Shown piece by piece: positions 7,626-13,521 of a stretch of 13,544 nt of DNA (the first letter of the stretch is position 1; each line of letters starts with the position of its first letter). A program made the translations under genes and the position numbers. The DNA comes from Nitrospiraceae bacterium UBA6905 (GTDB lineage Bacteria > Nitrospirota > Thermodesulfovibrionia > Thermodesulfovibrionales > UBA6898): contig DKBH01000040.1 in assembly GCA_002451165.1 (NCBI GenBank), forward strand, positions 1 to 13,544. The letters are read 5' to 3'. Below the pieces are notes generated by a model, which was not told the DNA's origin, ran no database searches, and was given only the letters and a program-made list of their open reading frames with translations.

Positions 7626-8078
7626 TCAGTGTATCCAAAGATACCGGGTGTGTATCCAGCCTGTTTCTCCCCATGCATTCCTGAGACGCACCCAGGGACC
7701 CTTCCGCTGAAGGATGACAAACGTGTCATACTGCTCAGCAGGGCTCCAATTCGTTCTGGCGTAGCTGGTACCTGGCCCCTTGCGTACATTCACCACCGTC
7801 CGTTTTACTACAGCGCAGCGGTTCCGGGTCGTGACCAAACCGCTATGAATCCAGTTGACGTCGCCGTCGACGTCCTGAACCGCATACCAGTCGCCCCCGA
7901 GAGAGGCTCCCACCTTCCGGAACGGCATATAACGGAAGACTTCCCAGATTATCTCATACTGCGTTCCCGGCCCTGAACGGATATTCGCCCGGGACGCGCT
8001 GACGCAGAGAGCCTCGGCGGAGAGCCGTAACGCCAGAAGAAAAGCGACCGCTGTCGCGGCAAAAAGAAGCCTTCTCAT
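7626..8078 (-). CDS. Exported protein with two bacterial SH3 (SH3b) domains
   Basis: This 150-residue protein begins with a signal peptide (MRRLLFAATAVAFLLALRLSAEA, residues 1-23). Two SH3b repeats follow. The first (about 25-83) has ANIRSGPGT, WYAVQD and WIHSGLV; the second (about 88-149) has VNVRKGPGT, WVRLRNA and GWIHTRYL. SH3b domains commonly bind peptidoglycan or other ligands outside the cytoplasm, and no catalytic domain is present. The ATG overlaps the stop of the upstream FKBP gene as ATGA, with AAGGAG 7-12 bases upstream, so the two genes are surely one operon. The role is probably binding or signalling at the cell wall, in the periplasm; the exact function is unknown. Confidence 0.85.
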   Translation of the reverse strand: MRRLLFAATAVAFLLALRLSAEALCVSASRANIRSGPGTQYEIIWEVFRYMPFRKVGASLGGDWYAVQDVDGDVNWIHSGLVTTRNRCAVVKRTVVNVRKGPGTSYARTNWSPAEQYDTFVILQRKGPWVRLRNAWGETGWIHTRYLWIH

Positions 8079-8545
8079 GACCCGCTCCTTCCGACAGTGC
8101 GTTCCTCCTGCATGCCGAGCCGGTCGATCCTGGAAAGCCTGATGCGGAACGTCAGGTCCCTGCCTGCAAGGGGATGGTTCACATTCAGCATCACGCCTGA
8201 TTTACTGACATTGGATACTGCCAGCACAGCTCTTCTACCGTTGGCTGCCCTGACGCAGAGGTATTTTCCCACCTCGAGGGAGATGCCTCTCGGAAGTCTT
8301 TCTCTCCTCAGCATTACGAAATTTTCTTCGCTCTTGCTCCCGTATGCTTTTTCCTTGGGAATGGTAACGGTCTTTTCATCCCCTTCGCGCATACCGATAA
8401 CAGCCTCTTCAAATCCCATTATCACCTGATGCCGGCCGATAATAAATTCAGCAGCATCCTCTGCTAAAGCAGTGTCATGATCTGACGCTGTGTTCGAAAG
8501 GCATTGGTACAGCACCCTTACCTTATCTCCAGGGACTGCGGTCAT
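8075..8545 (-). CDS. FKBP-type peptidyl-prolyl isomerase, SlyD-like
   Basis: This is a 156-residue cytoplasmic protein with no signal peptide. The FKBP core includes FIIGRHQVIMGFEEAVIGM (34-52) and GDEKTVTIPKEKAYG (55-69). An insert-in-flap chaperone domain, about 71-122, interrupts it, and the fold closes with NVNHPLAGRDLTFRIRL (121-137). This is the SlyD layout: cis-trans prolyl isomerisation coupled to a chaperone flap. The His/Cys-rich nickel-binding tail of E. coli SlyD is absent, the protein ending in a short basic tail (GRSGS). Start choice is supported by GGGGTGAT upstream of the ATG. Its stop overlaps the start of the SH3b gene by four bases, and a good promoter is visible about 90-118 bases upstream. 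Confidence 0.85.
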   Translation of the reverse strand: MTAVPGDKVRVLYQCLSNTASDHDTALAEDAAEFIIGRHQVIMGFEEAVIGMREGDEKTVTIPKEKAYGSKSEENFVMLRRERLPRGISLEVGKYLCVRAANGRRAVLAVSNVSKSGVMLNVNHPLAGRDLTFRIRLSRIDRLGMQEERTVGRSGS

Positions 8546-8634
8546 AAAAGATCACCCCTTCCGGTTTTCCGCTGTCGTTCGTATGGACAGAGAACATGGC
8601 TGTGCCCGCGCATATAACGGCCTGCAGCGAAAAC

Positions 8635-8663
8635 ATGATAATTTTGAAAACAGTGATTTACAA
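8635..8663 (-). promoter_or_regulatory. Predicted sigma-70 promoter for the FKBP-SH3b operon
   Basis: On the minus strand TTGTAA (8663-8658) and TATCAT (8640-8635) are separated by 17 bases. Initiation near 8628 would give a leader of about 80 bases before the FKBP start. The palindrome AACGTTAACGTT (about 8667-8678) lies just upstream and could be an operator, which is speculative. Confidence 0.5.
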
Positions 8664-8733
8664 GAAAACGTTAACGTTATCGCAAGCGTGGCGGGGAAAC
8701 ATCAAAGCCCCAATACCGGAGGGAGCGGTTAAC

Positions 8734-8871
8734 ATGGAGCATGCAGAATCTCGTGAGCTTACCCATGTATTTTTTTACTATGGATCGTATGACCATGTCA
8801 AGAACGCAGCCATCATATGCCTGTCTCCGAATCGTACCGACACATGCGATTCCTGCAGAGCACTGTCGTAA
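8734..8871 (+). CDS. Possible small protein, 45 residues, unknown
   Basis: The frame starts at the ATG at 8734, preceded by GGAGGGAG at about 8 bases, a strong ribosome binding site. The product, opening MEHAESRELTHVFFYYGS and ending CDSCRALS, has no recognised motif except a C-x2-C pair near the C terminus. Nothing upstream looks like a strong plus-strand promoter. The strong binding site is the only argument for it; codon content is not distinctive. It may be a chance ORF. Confidence 0.25.
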   Translation: MEHAESRELTHVFFYYGSYDHVKNAAIICLSPNRTDTCDSCRALS

Positions 8872-8980
8872 TCTGCCAACGCTTCAGACAGCACTCTGCC
8901 TCGACTATGGAGTGCCCGATGACGATGCATGACTATCATGACAATACGGAGGCAAATATAGAAACAGCTGAGGAAGAGCC

Positions 8981-9112
8981 ATGCTTGAAGAGATCAATGA
9001 ACTTCTTGTCCAGTATGAGCTGATCAATGCGGAGAGGAGCACAACGCAGAAGCAATTCCGTCAGTTCGTCTTGCTATGCAGACATTGCGACCGTACGGGT
9101 AAGCAATCGTGA
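8981..9112 (+). CDS. Possible small protein, 43 residues, amphipathic helix
   Basis: The ATG at 8981 is preceded by GAGGAAGAG. The product begins MLEEINELLVQYELINAER, a sequence with strong helical and coiled-coil character and an acidic/hydrophobic alternation typical of real proteins. It then has a C-x2-C (CRHC) near the end. It sits between the FKBP promoter and the convergent zinc-ribbon gene. No family is recognised. The composition is more protein-like than that of the neighbouring ORFs, but at this length it remains a candidate only. Confidence 0.35.
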   Translation: MLEEINELLVQYELINAERSTTQKQFRQFVLLCRHCDRTGKQS

Positions 9113-9173
9113 ACACTGCCCAGCATTATACTCCTGACGAATCTCAGTCTGCATTCCCGTTACTGTCTTCCGA

Positions 9174-9365
9174 TCAGATCTTCATCGGTCTGCAGAGGTT
9201 CACCTCTTCATGAGCAGCCCGGCCGCATTTCCTGCAGAAAAACCGGGCATCCCGCACCAGCTGCCGAATGAGTTCCGTGTCCTCCCGCTTCGCGATCTTG
9301 CAGAGGTGCGCTTCAGTGGAACAGTCATCTCCTCCTTTACATGGTTGTTCACGTTCTTTGCTCAT
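9174..9365 (-). CDS. Small Cys-rich protein with C-terminal zinc-ribbon-like motif
   Basis: This 63-residue protein has six cysteines. The C-terminal part contains FFCRKCGRAAHEEVNLCRP, so Cys44-x2-Cys47-x10-Cys58, a probable single zinc or iron site with His51 nearby. The N-terminal part has Cys9, Cys15 and Cys22. The ATG is preceded by GGGAGG at good spacing, a strong argument that it is translated. It is divergent from the ferritin gene, with a shared AT-rich stretch (9402-9409) likely to serve one or both promoters. I recall similar short C-terminal motifs in small hypothetical proteins of anaerobic bacteria, but I cannot name a family. A role in metal or redox handling is possible. Confidence 0.65.
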   Translation of the reverse strand: MSKEREQPCKGGDDCSTEAHLCKIAKREDTELIRQLVRDARFFCRKCGRAAHEEVNLCRPMKI

Positions 9366-9401
9366 GGTGCCTCCCTCATGTCCGCGATAGCGCTTTCATG
9401 C

Positions 9402-9409
9402 TATTATAA
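9402..9409. promoter_or_regulatory. Possible divergent -10 region between zinc-ribbon and ferritin genes
   Basis: TATTATAA reads as TATTAT toward ferritin and as TATAAT (9408-9403) toward the zinc-ribbon gene. Neither direction has a good -35 at 17 bases, so either an activator is needed or the element is fortuitous. Iron-responsive control would fit a ferritin, but no Fur-like box is seen. Confidence 0.3.
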
Positions 9410-9438
9410 GAAAATTCTACATGGAAAAGGGGTACTAC

Positions 9439-9987
9439 ATGCTTGCACAGAAGATGGAAGACGCACTGAACGAACAGATGAACCGCGAAATGTATTCGGC
9501 ATATCTGTATATGGCCATGTCAGCCCATTGCACGAGCAAGGGGCTCAAAGGTTTTGCCAACTGGTTCATGGTCCAGTATCACGAAGAGATGTTTCATGCC
9601 ATGAAGATCTTTGAGTACATCAATCTCCAGGGCGGCAAAGCGGTGTTAAAGGCGTTGCAGCAGCCGCCGTCGACGTTTGCTTCTCCCCTGGAAATGTATG
9701 CTAAAACGCTCGAACACGAGCAGTTCATCACACGCTCCATCAATGATCTTATGGAACTCGCTATCGCCGAAAAAGACCATGCCAGCCAGATATTCCTTCA
9801 GTGGTATGTCACTGAGCAGGTCGAGGAAGAGAGCAACGACCACGAGATCATAGCACAGCTCGTGATCATCAAGGATGATCCCAACGGTCTGATGATGCTC
9901 GACCGGGAGCTTGCAGGGAGGGTCACGACGGTCCCGACAGAGTACAGCAAAGGGCTGCAGGCTGCTCTGAAGGGTGCCGCTGCCTGA
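9439..9987 (+). CDS. ftnA: Bacterial non-haem ferritin (FtnA-like)
   Basis: The start at 9439 is preferred over the in-frame ATG at 9421 because AAGGGG lies 8 bases ahead of it and the product then aligns with E. coli FtnA from its first residue. The 182-residue protein carries all ferroxidase ligands at the same positions as FtnA: Glu17 (NREMYSAY), Glu50 and His53 (YHEEMFH), Glu94 (LEHEQ) and Gln127 (QWYVTEQVEEE). Glu126, Glu129 and Glu130 are in place for the third iron site. Twenty-four subunits would form the shell that oxidises Fe(II) and stores it as a ferric mineral in the cytoplasm. There is no haem-binding Met as in bacterioferritin. The GIY-YIG gene lies downstream on the same strand. 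Confidence 0.95.
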   Translation: MLAQKMEDALNEQMNREMYSAYLYMAMSAHCTSKGLKGFANWFMVQYHEEMFHAMKIFEYINLQGGKAVLKALQQPPSTFASPLEMYAKTLEHEQFITRSINDLMELAIAEKDHASQIFLQWYVTEQVEEESNDHEIIAQLVIIKDDPNGLMMLDRELAGRVTTVPTEYSKGLQAALKGAAA

Positions 9988-10042
9988 CCGCTTCCATCCT
10001 TGCTCTGCCTCTGAAGCGGAGCTGCTGGGGGTCCAATGCAGC

Positions 10043-10351
10043 ATGGTACCTCGTGAAGATGCCGAACGCCGTATGAAAGGGCCATGCTGCAAGGGATGGT
10101 CTGTCTACGTCCTGCTTTGCCGCAGCACGCATCTCTATACAGGCATCACCAACGATATCGGCAAAAGGCTGAAGGAGCATGAGAAGGGTACGGGAAGCAG
10201 ATTCGTCCGTTCACGCATGCCCTTCCGACTGGTTCGAACGATACCCTGCAGTTCCGGCAGCGAAGCACGTAAGCTCGAATACCGGATAAAGAAACTCTCC
10301 CGTCAGAAAAAGATGGCATTTCTCGATCTCGCCGACGATCAACCAACATGA
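10043..10351 (+). CDS. GIY-YIG domain protein (UPF0213/YhbQ-like)
   Basis: This 102-residue protein consists mostly of a GIY-YIG nuclease domain. VYV (21-23) and YTG (32-34) replace GIY and YIG. Arg43 follows in GKRLKEHEKGTG, and the catalytic Glu79 lies in KLEYRIKKLS. Stand-alone UPF0213/YhbQ-type proteins are about 100 residues and are linked to DNA repair or processing, although substrates are poorly known. The frame is open from a GTG at 9974 that overlaps the ferritin gene. I use the ATG at 10043 because a G-run about 11 bases upstream is the best ribosome binding site; an ATG at 10073 is also possible. It may be read through from ferritin, and it converges on citrate synthase. Confidence 0.8.
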   Translation: MVPREDAERRMKGPCCKGWSVYVLLCRSTHLYTGITNDIGKRLKEHEKGTGSRFVRSRMPFRLVRTIPCSSGSEARKLEYRIKKLSRQKKMAFLDLADDQPT

Positions 10352-10395
10352 TCCGTTCCCCCGTGACCGATGATGGAAACGGAAGAACATAACTA
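10352..10395. terminator. Weak candidate bidirectional terminator hairpin
   Basis: TCCGTT (10352-10357) pairs with AACGGA (10378-10383), and the stem can extend by two C-G pairs past a bulged A. It lies exactly between two convergent genes, where a terminator is expected. It has no T-run on either strand, so Rho-independent activity is doubtful. Confidence 0.25.
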
Positions 10396-11739
10396 TCAGC
10401 GCTTCGAGAGAGGAATGACCGTCCGTTTACCCTTCAGCGACGTGACAAAGGAAGGACGAATGATCTTGCCCTGAACGATCTCCTCGATCCGGTGCGCGCA
10501 CCAGCCGGCTACCCTGGCCATCGCGAATATCGGGGTAAAAAGGTCTGCGGGTATTCCCATGCACTGATAGACAAAGCCTGAATAGAAGTCAACATTCGTA
10601 CAAACTACCTTGCCTTTTTTGCCCCTGACAAGACCCGGTGCTATTCTCGCGATCCGTTTATAAAGCTCAAACTCCTCCTCGCGACTGGCCGCCTCTGCCA
10701 GTTCTCCTGCCCGCTTTTCCAGGAACACTGCCCGAGGATCGGATACGGTGTAAACAGCGTGGCCCATGCCATAGATCTTTCCTTGCCTGTCCCCTGCCTT
10801 CTTATCGAGGACCAGTTCGAGATACGCCTCAACTTCTTCATCACTCTGCCAATTCTTGACCTTCTGCTTTAAATCCTGCATCATCCGGACAACTGCCTCG
10901 TTCGCCCCACCGTGCAGGTGACCTGAAAGTGATCCGATCCCAGCACAGAGCGCCATATAGGTATTGGCCCCCGAAGACGAGACGCAGCGCGTTGAGAAAG
11001 TGGAGTTGTTGCCGCCGCCGTGTTCAGCATGAAATACCAGCATAGTATCAAAGAGTTCAGCAGTCGCACGATCCGGCATTCCACCCGTAAGGAGGTAGAG
11101 AAAGTTCTCTGCGACGCTCATGTTCTGATCAGGCTCCCGGAACCTGTTCTTGACCTTCTTTTCCGTAGTAGCGGTCAGATAGTTATAGGCAATGATCGTC
11201 GGGAACTTTGCAATGAGATCGATACACTGACGTGTCACGTCGTTCAGGTCGGTGGAATTCGGGTTCTTGTCGAACAGATGCATTGCCGATACAATGGTAT
11301 GCAACGAGCCCATCTGGTCATCATGACACGGCCTGTTCCTTATCATCTCTTTCATCTCATCGGGAAGCGCACGCCGCTTCCCCAAAAGCTGGCTGAAAGC
11401 CTTCAAATCGTGTTTTGTCGGCAATTCGCCCGTAAGCAGCAGATAGACCGTCTCCTCGAACCCAAACCGGCTGTCCTGCTCTTTTTCCCTTACGAGATCT
11501 TCAACATCGTAGCCGCAATAAAAGAGCTTGCCGGGGACAGGATTTACCACTTCCGTACCGTCACCGTGGGTGATCTTTTCGTAGCCGATGACCTGCCCTT
11601 TGCTCGTGATGCCCACCGCCACGCCCGTACCGTCGGCGTTCCTGAGGCCGAGTTTGATATTCCTCTCTTTCACAAGGCGAGGATCCACCTTGTCATGCAG
11701 CAAGGCAAGTTTCTGGACTTTTTTCAGCGTTGCTTCCAT
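10396..11739 (-). CDS. gltA: Citrate synthase
   Basis: This 447-residue enzyme condenses oxaloacetate with acetyl-CoA to give citrate and CoA, the entry step of the TCA cycle. Key motifs are the HAEHGGGNNST block (237-247), GHLHGGANEAV (273-283, His276 fitting the catalytic His264 of E. coli), GMGHAVYTVSDPRA (324-337, His327 fitting His305) and VDFYSGFVY (383-391, Asp384 fitting Asp362). The HGGGNNST version differs from the HEQNASTS version of E. coli. The ATG is preceded by GGAAGGAG with 9-base spacing. No other TCA gene is adjacent. A 2-methylcitrate synthase cannot be excluded from sequence alone, but no propionate genes are near. In some anaerobes citrate synthase runs in reverse, which the sequence does not decide. 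Confidence 0.92.
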   Translation of the reverse strand: MEATLKKVQKLALLHDKVDPRLVKERNIKLGLRNADGTGVAVGITSKGQVIGYEKITHGDGTEVVNPVPGKLFYCGYDVEDLVREKEQDSRFGFEETVYLLLTGELPTKHDLKAFSQLLGKRRALPDEMKEMIRNRPCHDDQMGSLHTIVSAMHLFDKNPNSTDLNDVTRQCIDLIAKFPTIIAYNYLTATTEKKVKNRFREPDQNMSVAENFLYLLTGGMPDRATAELFDTMLVFHAEHGGGNNSTFSTRCVSSSGANTYMALCAGIGSLSGHLHGGANEAVVRMMQDLKQKVKNWQSDEEVEAYLELVLDKKAGDRQGKIYGMGHAVYTVSDPRAVFLEKRAGELAEAASREEEFELYKRIARIAPGLVRGKKGKVVCTNVDFYSGFVYQCMGIPADLFTPIFAMARVAGWCAHRIEEIVQGKIIRPSFVTSLKGKRTVIPLSKR

Positions 11740-11774
11740 AGTGAGCTACTCCTTCCGGATGTATTAAGCTTGTA

Positions 11775-11803
11775 TTTAAATATATCCTGGCATTACAATG
11801 CAA
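11775..11803 (-). promoter_or_regulatory. Possible promoter of citrate synthase
   Basis: TTGCAT (11803-11798) and TTTAAA (11780-11775) are spaced by 17 bases on the minus strand, giving a short leader to the start at 11739. The -10 matches the consensus at only four positions, so this is a modest prediction. Confidence 0.35.
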
Positions 11804-11928
11804 ATCCCCTGCGGTATGACAGCAGCCATGCGCTTGGGAAAAAGTCTCTCCTCTTTACTACCTGCGAGATGTGGTAAGAACAGGATAAAAGTGACCGGCC
11901 TTTCCGGCTCAATACCTACCCATTCACC

Positions 11929-11979
11929 GCACCGGTCTGGCGGGTTGTTGCGTCATCCGGAAACGGAATACGCCGGTGC
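11929..11979. repeat. Nested inverted repeat after the lysine-rich gene
   Basis: GCACCGG (11929-11935) is perfectly complementary to CCGGTGC (11973-11979), enclosing TCCG-GAAA-CGGA (11956-11967), a four-base-pair stem with a GNRA-type GAAA loop on the plus strand. On the minus strand the structure begins at the last base of the lysine-rich gene's stop codon. It could shape the 3' end of that message or be a plus-strand RNA element. There is no T-run typical of a terminator. Confidence 0.3.
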
Positions 11980-12152
11980 TAACTGGCAACCTTCTTTTTT
12001 GCTGCTTTCACGGTAGAAGCTATCTTCTTAGCCACTTTCTTCTCGATCGCCTTTGCTTTCTTGACTGTTTTCTTCACGATCTTCTGCTCTGTCTTCACTG
12101 CCTTTTTTACGGCTTTTTTTACGGCCTTCTTCACGGTTTTTTTCGTTACCAC
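11979..12152 (-). CDS. Lysine-rich histone H1-like small basic protein
   Basis: This is a 57-residue protein initiated by GTG at 12152, with AAGGAGG a few bases upstream and a near-consensus promoter about 40-70 bases upstream. The frame continues further upstream but would run antisense into the neighbouring dehydrogenase, so the GTG is the likely true start. Of 57 residues 23 are Lys and only two are acidic, giving a net charge near +21. The first part repeats Val-Lys-Lys-Ala three times in 12-base tandem units (TVKKAVKKAVKKAVK); the rest has similar AKK and VKK blocks. This resembles the C-terminal tails of histone H1 and of bacterial H1-like nucleoid proteins, which bind DNA by charge and can compact it. 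It is free-standing here, with no globular domain. DNA or RNA binding is inferred. Confidence 0.7.
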   Translation of the reverse strand: MVTKKTVKKAVKKAVKKAVKTEQKIVKKTVKKAKAIEKKVAKKIASTVKAAKKKVAS

Positions 12153-12192
12153 TGATCCTCCTTGTACTGCCGGCAAATTCTTCTCGTGCAAA

Positions 12193-12221
12193 ATATTATC
12201 AGCTCTGCCCGTTGCTGTCAA
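12193..12221 (-). promoter_or_regulatory. Strong sigma-70 promoter for the lysine-rich gene
   Basis: TTGACA (12221-12216) and TAATAT (12198-12193) lie 17 bases apart on the minus strand: a perfect -35, optimal spacing and a good -10. With AAGGAGG next to the GTG start it predicts high expression of the small basic protein, fitting an abundant nucleoid protein. Confidence 0.7.
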
Positions 12222-12250
12222 TTCATCCTTGGTGCCAGCACTTCTAAGAT

Positions 12251-12263
12251 GTGATACACTTTG
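12251..12263. promoter_or_regulatory. Short inverted repeat ahead of the NDH-2-like gene
   Basis: ATACA-CTT-TGTAT, a five-base inverted repeat with a three-base centre, lies about 40-55 bases before the dehydrogenase start in the gap between divergent genes. It could be an operator or part of the plus-strand promoter, but no convincing -35/-10 pair is seen. The evidence is only symmetry and position. Confidence 0.2.
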
Positions 12264-12303
12264 TATAGATGATATGTCAGCCATGTGTTTAGGATCGTGA
12301 CGG

Positions 12304-13521
12304 ATGCCCCAGCGCATTGTTATCGTCGGCGGTGGTATTGGCGGCTTGGAGACCGCTTTGTCGCTGAAAAACCTTCTGCCGTCATCAGCGAACATAACCC
12401 TTGTTGACCGTGCTGAATACCACTCCTTTATTCCTTCTATCCATAATGTCGTGTCAGGCGATATTCGGGCAAGGGATATACAGATACCTCTTGCACTAGT
12501 ATTGGGCCTTAGGGGAATCGAATTTGTCCATGATGAGGTCATGTCAGCGGATGTAGCCGGCAAGAACGTGATACTGCCAGCCCGGGTCCTGGATTATGAC
12601 TATCTCGTTCTGAGCAGTGGCGCAGAGAATAATTTCTTTGGCGTACAGGAAGCGGAAACCTTTTCCCACCGCTTCCGGAGCCCTGAAGACGCTGAGCGCA
12701 TTCATGCTGATCTCTGCGCACTTGTGGATGAGCGGAGTCGGAAATGTTCCGTCATCATCGCGGGTGGCGGACCGGAAGGCGTGGAAGTGGCAGGAGAACT
12801 CCTCGATATGATACGAAAGCGCGGGTATGGGCATGATCTCCGTGAGGGAAGGATATCTCTTCAACTCATTCACAGCCAAGACAACATACTCCCCGGCTTT
12901 CCGGCGAGAGCTCAGAATTTTGCCCGGGAATATCTCCTGCAGAAGGGCGTAACAATTGTCACCGGGCATCGGATTGTTGAAGTGCGGCAAGACGCTGTAA
13001 TGCTCGACTCAGGAGTGACCTATGATGCCTCGATGCTCATATGGACCGGTGGAATACAGCCGAACCGGCTAATCCGTGAACTGCCGCTGGCAAAAGATCC
13101 GGATGGATGGCTGAAGGTGACAGACCGGCTGCATTCCCCGGACAACAAGTCTGTCTACGGTGTCGGTGATATTGTCAGCATATATATGGATGACCGTCCT
13201 CTCGCCCTTACACGACTTGCTTACCACGCACTGGATCAGGCCCTGATAGCTGCCATGAATATCAACAGCCATCTGCGTGGCCGGAGAGACGTGGGCTATG
13301 CGCCGAAAGACAGACCTCAGTTGGTCTCCCTCGGCAAAGAGATGGGGATCTGCTCGCGCAAGGATATAGTCCTGACAGGCCAATGGGTCGTTCTTCTGAA
13401 AAAAATTGTGCAGGCAAGATATCTGATGACATATCTTTCAAAACCGGCCTTGTCAGCCCTTGCATCAAGTATTCCCGCGGGGGGATTTCGCCAAATCTTA
13501 CGCATGTTCTCTCCGTTGTAA
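12304..13521 (+). CDS. FAD-dependent NAD(P)H dehydrogenase, NDH-2-like
   Basis: This 405-residue flavoprotein of the pyridine nucleotide-disulphide oxidoreductase fold has an N-terminal FAD site GGGIGG (9-14) ending in the acidic VDR (34-36). The NAD(P)H site is GGGPEGVEVAGEL (154-166), and TGGIQPN (248-254) and YGVGDIV (285-291) complete the flavin-binding pattern. The C-terminal part is amphipathic and moderately hydrophobic (TGQWVVLLKKIVQARYLM), fitting a peripheral membrane enzyme that transfers electrons to quinone without pumping protons, as in type II NADH dehydrogenase. Redox cysteine pairs of disulphide reductases are absent, and the cysteines do not match sulphide:quinone reductase as far as I can tell. 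AGGA precedes the ATG by about nine bases. The gene is complete, with its stop 23 bases before the window end. A related quinone oxidoreductase role is the main alternative. Confidence 0.8.
   Translation: MPQRIVIVGGGIGGLETALSLKNLLPSSANITLVDRAEYHSFIPSIHNVVSGDIRARDIQIPLALVLGLRGIEFVHDEVMSADVAGKNVILPARVLDYDYLVLSSGAENNFFGVQEAETFSHRFRSPEDAERIHADLCALVDERSRKCSVIIAGGGPEGVEVAGELLDMIRKRGYGHDLREGRISLQLIHSQDNILPGFPARAQNFAREYLLQKGVTIVTGHRIVEVRQDAVMLDSGVTYDASMLIWTGGIQPNRLIRELPLAKDPDGWLKVTDRLHSPDNKSVYGVGDIVSIYMDDRPLALTRLAYHALDQALIAAMNINSHLRGRRDVGYAPKDRPQLVSLGKEMGICSRKDIVLTGQWVVLLKKIVQARYLMTYLSKPALSALASSIPAGGFRQILRMFSPL

Larger units (their letters stand above)
8546..9173. other. Gene-poor interval with short ORFs between FKBP and zinc-ribbon genes
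   Basis: No sizeable gene is convincing in this 628-base stretch. It holds the FKBP promoter and two very short plus-strand ORFs with ribosome binding sites (8734-8871 and 8981-9112), listed separately. A short hairpin, CCGAT...ATCGG (9169-9187), spans the stop codon of the zinc-ribbon gene but has no T-run. The other overlapping plus-strand frames share no family motif that I recognise. Confidence 0.5.

Noticed and set aside
9974..10042. GTG start for the GIY-YIG gene overlapping ferritin
   Set aside because: There is no ribosome binding site, and the added 23 residues do not belong to the GIY-YIG domain. The ATG at 10043 gives a family-typical length.
5268..11745. CCATAGTGAG seen near 5269, 5915 and 11736 as a possible dispersed repeat
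   Set aside because: It is only 10-12 bases long, in coding and non-coding contexts, with no conserved flanks. Most likely chance.
11020..11877. 285-codon plus-strand open frame
   Set aside because: It is antisense to citrate synthase, whose catalytic motifs are unmistakable, and it shows no family motif or ribosome binding site.
12061..12300. 79-codon plus-strand ORF rich in Phe-Phe-Thr-Ala repeats, resembling a membrane peptide
   Set aside because: It is the mirror image of the lysine codon repeats on the other strand and has no ribosome binding site.
12153..12563. Upstream extension of the lysine-rich gene to 194 residues
   Set aside because: The added part runs antisense into the start of the NDH-2-like gene, crosses the strong promoter and has no compositional link to the basic domain. 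GTG at 12152 with AAGGAGG is far better.
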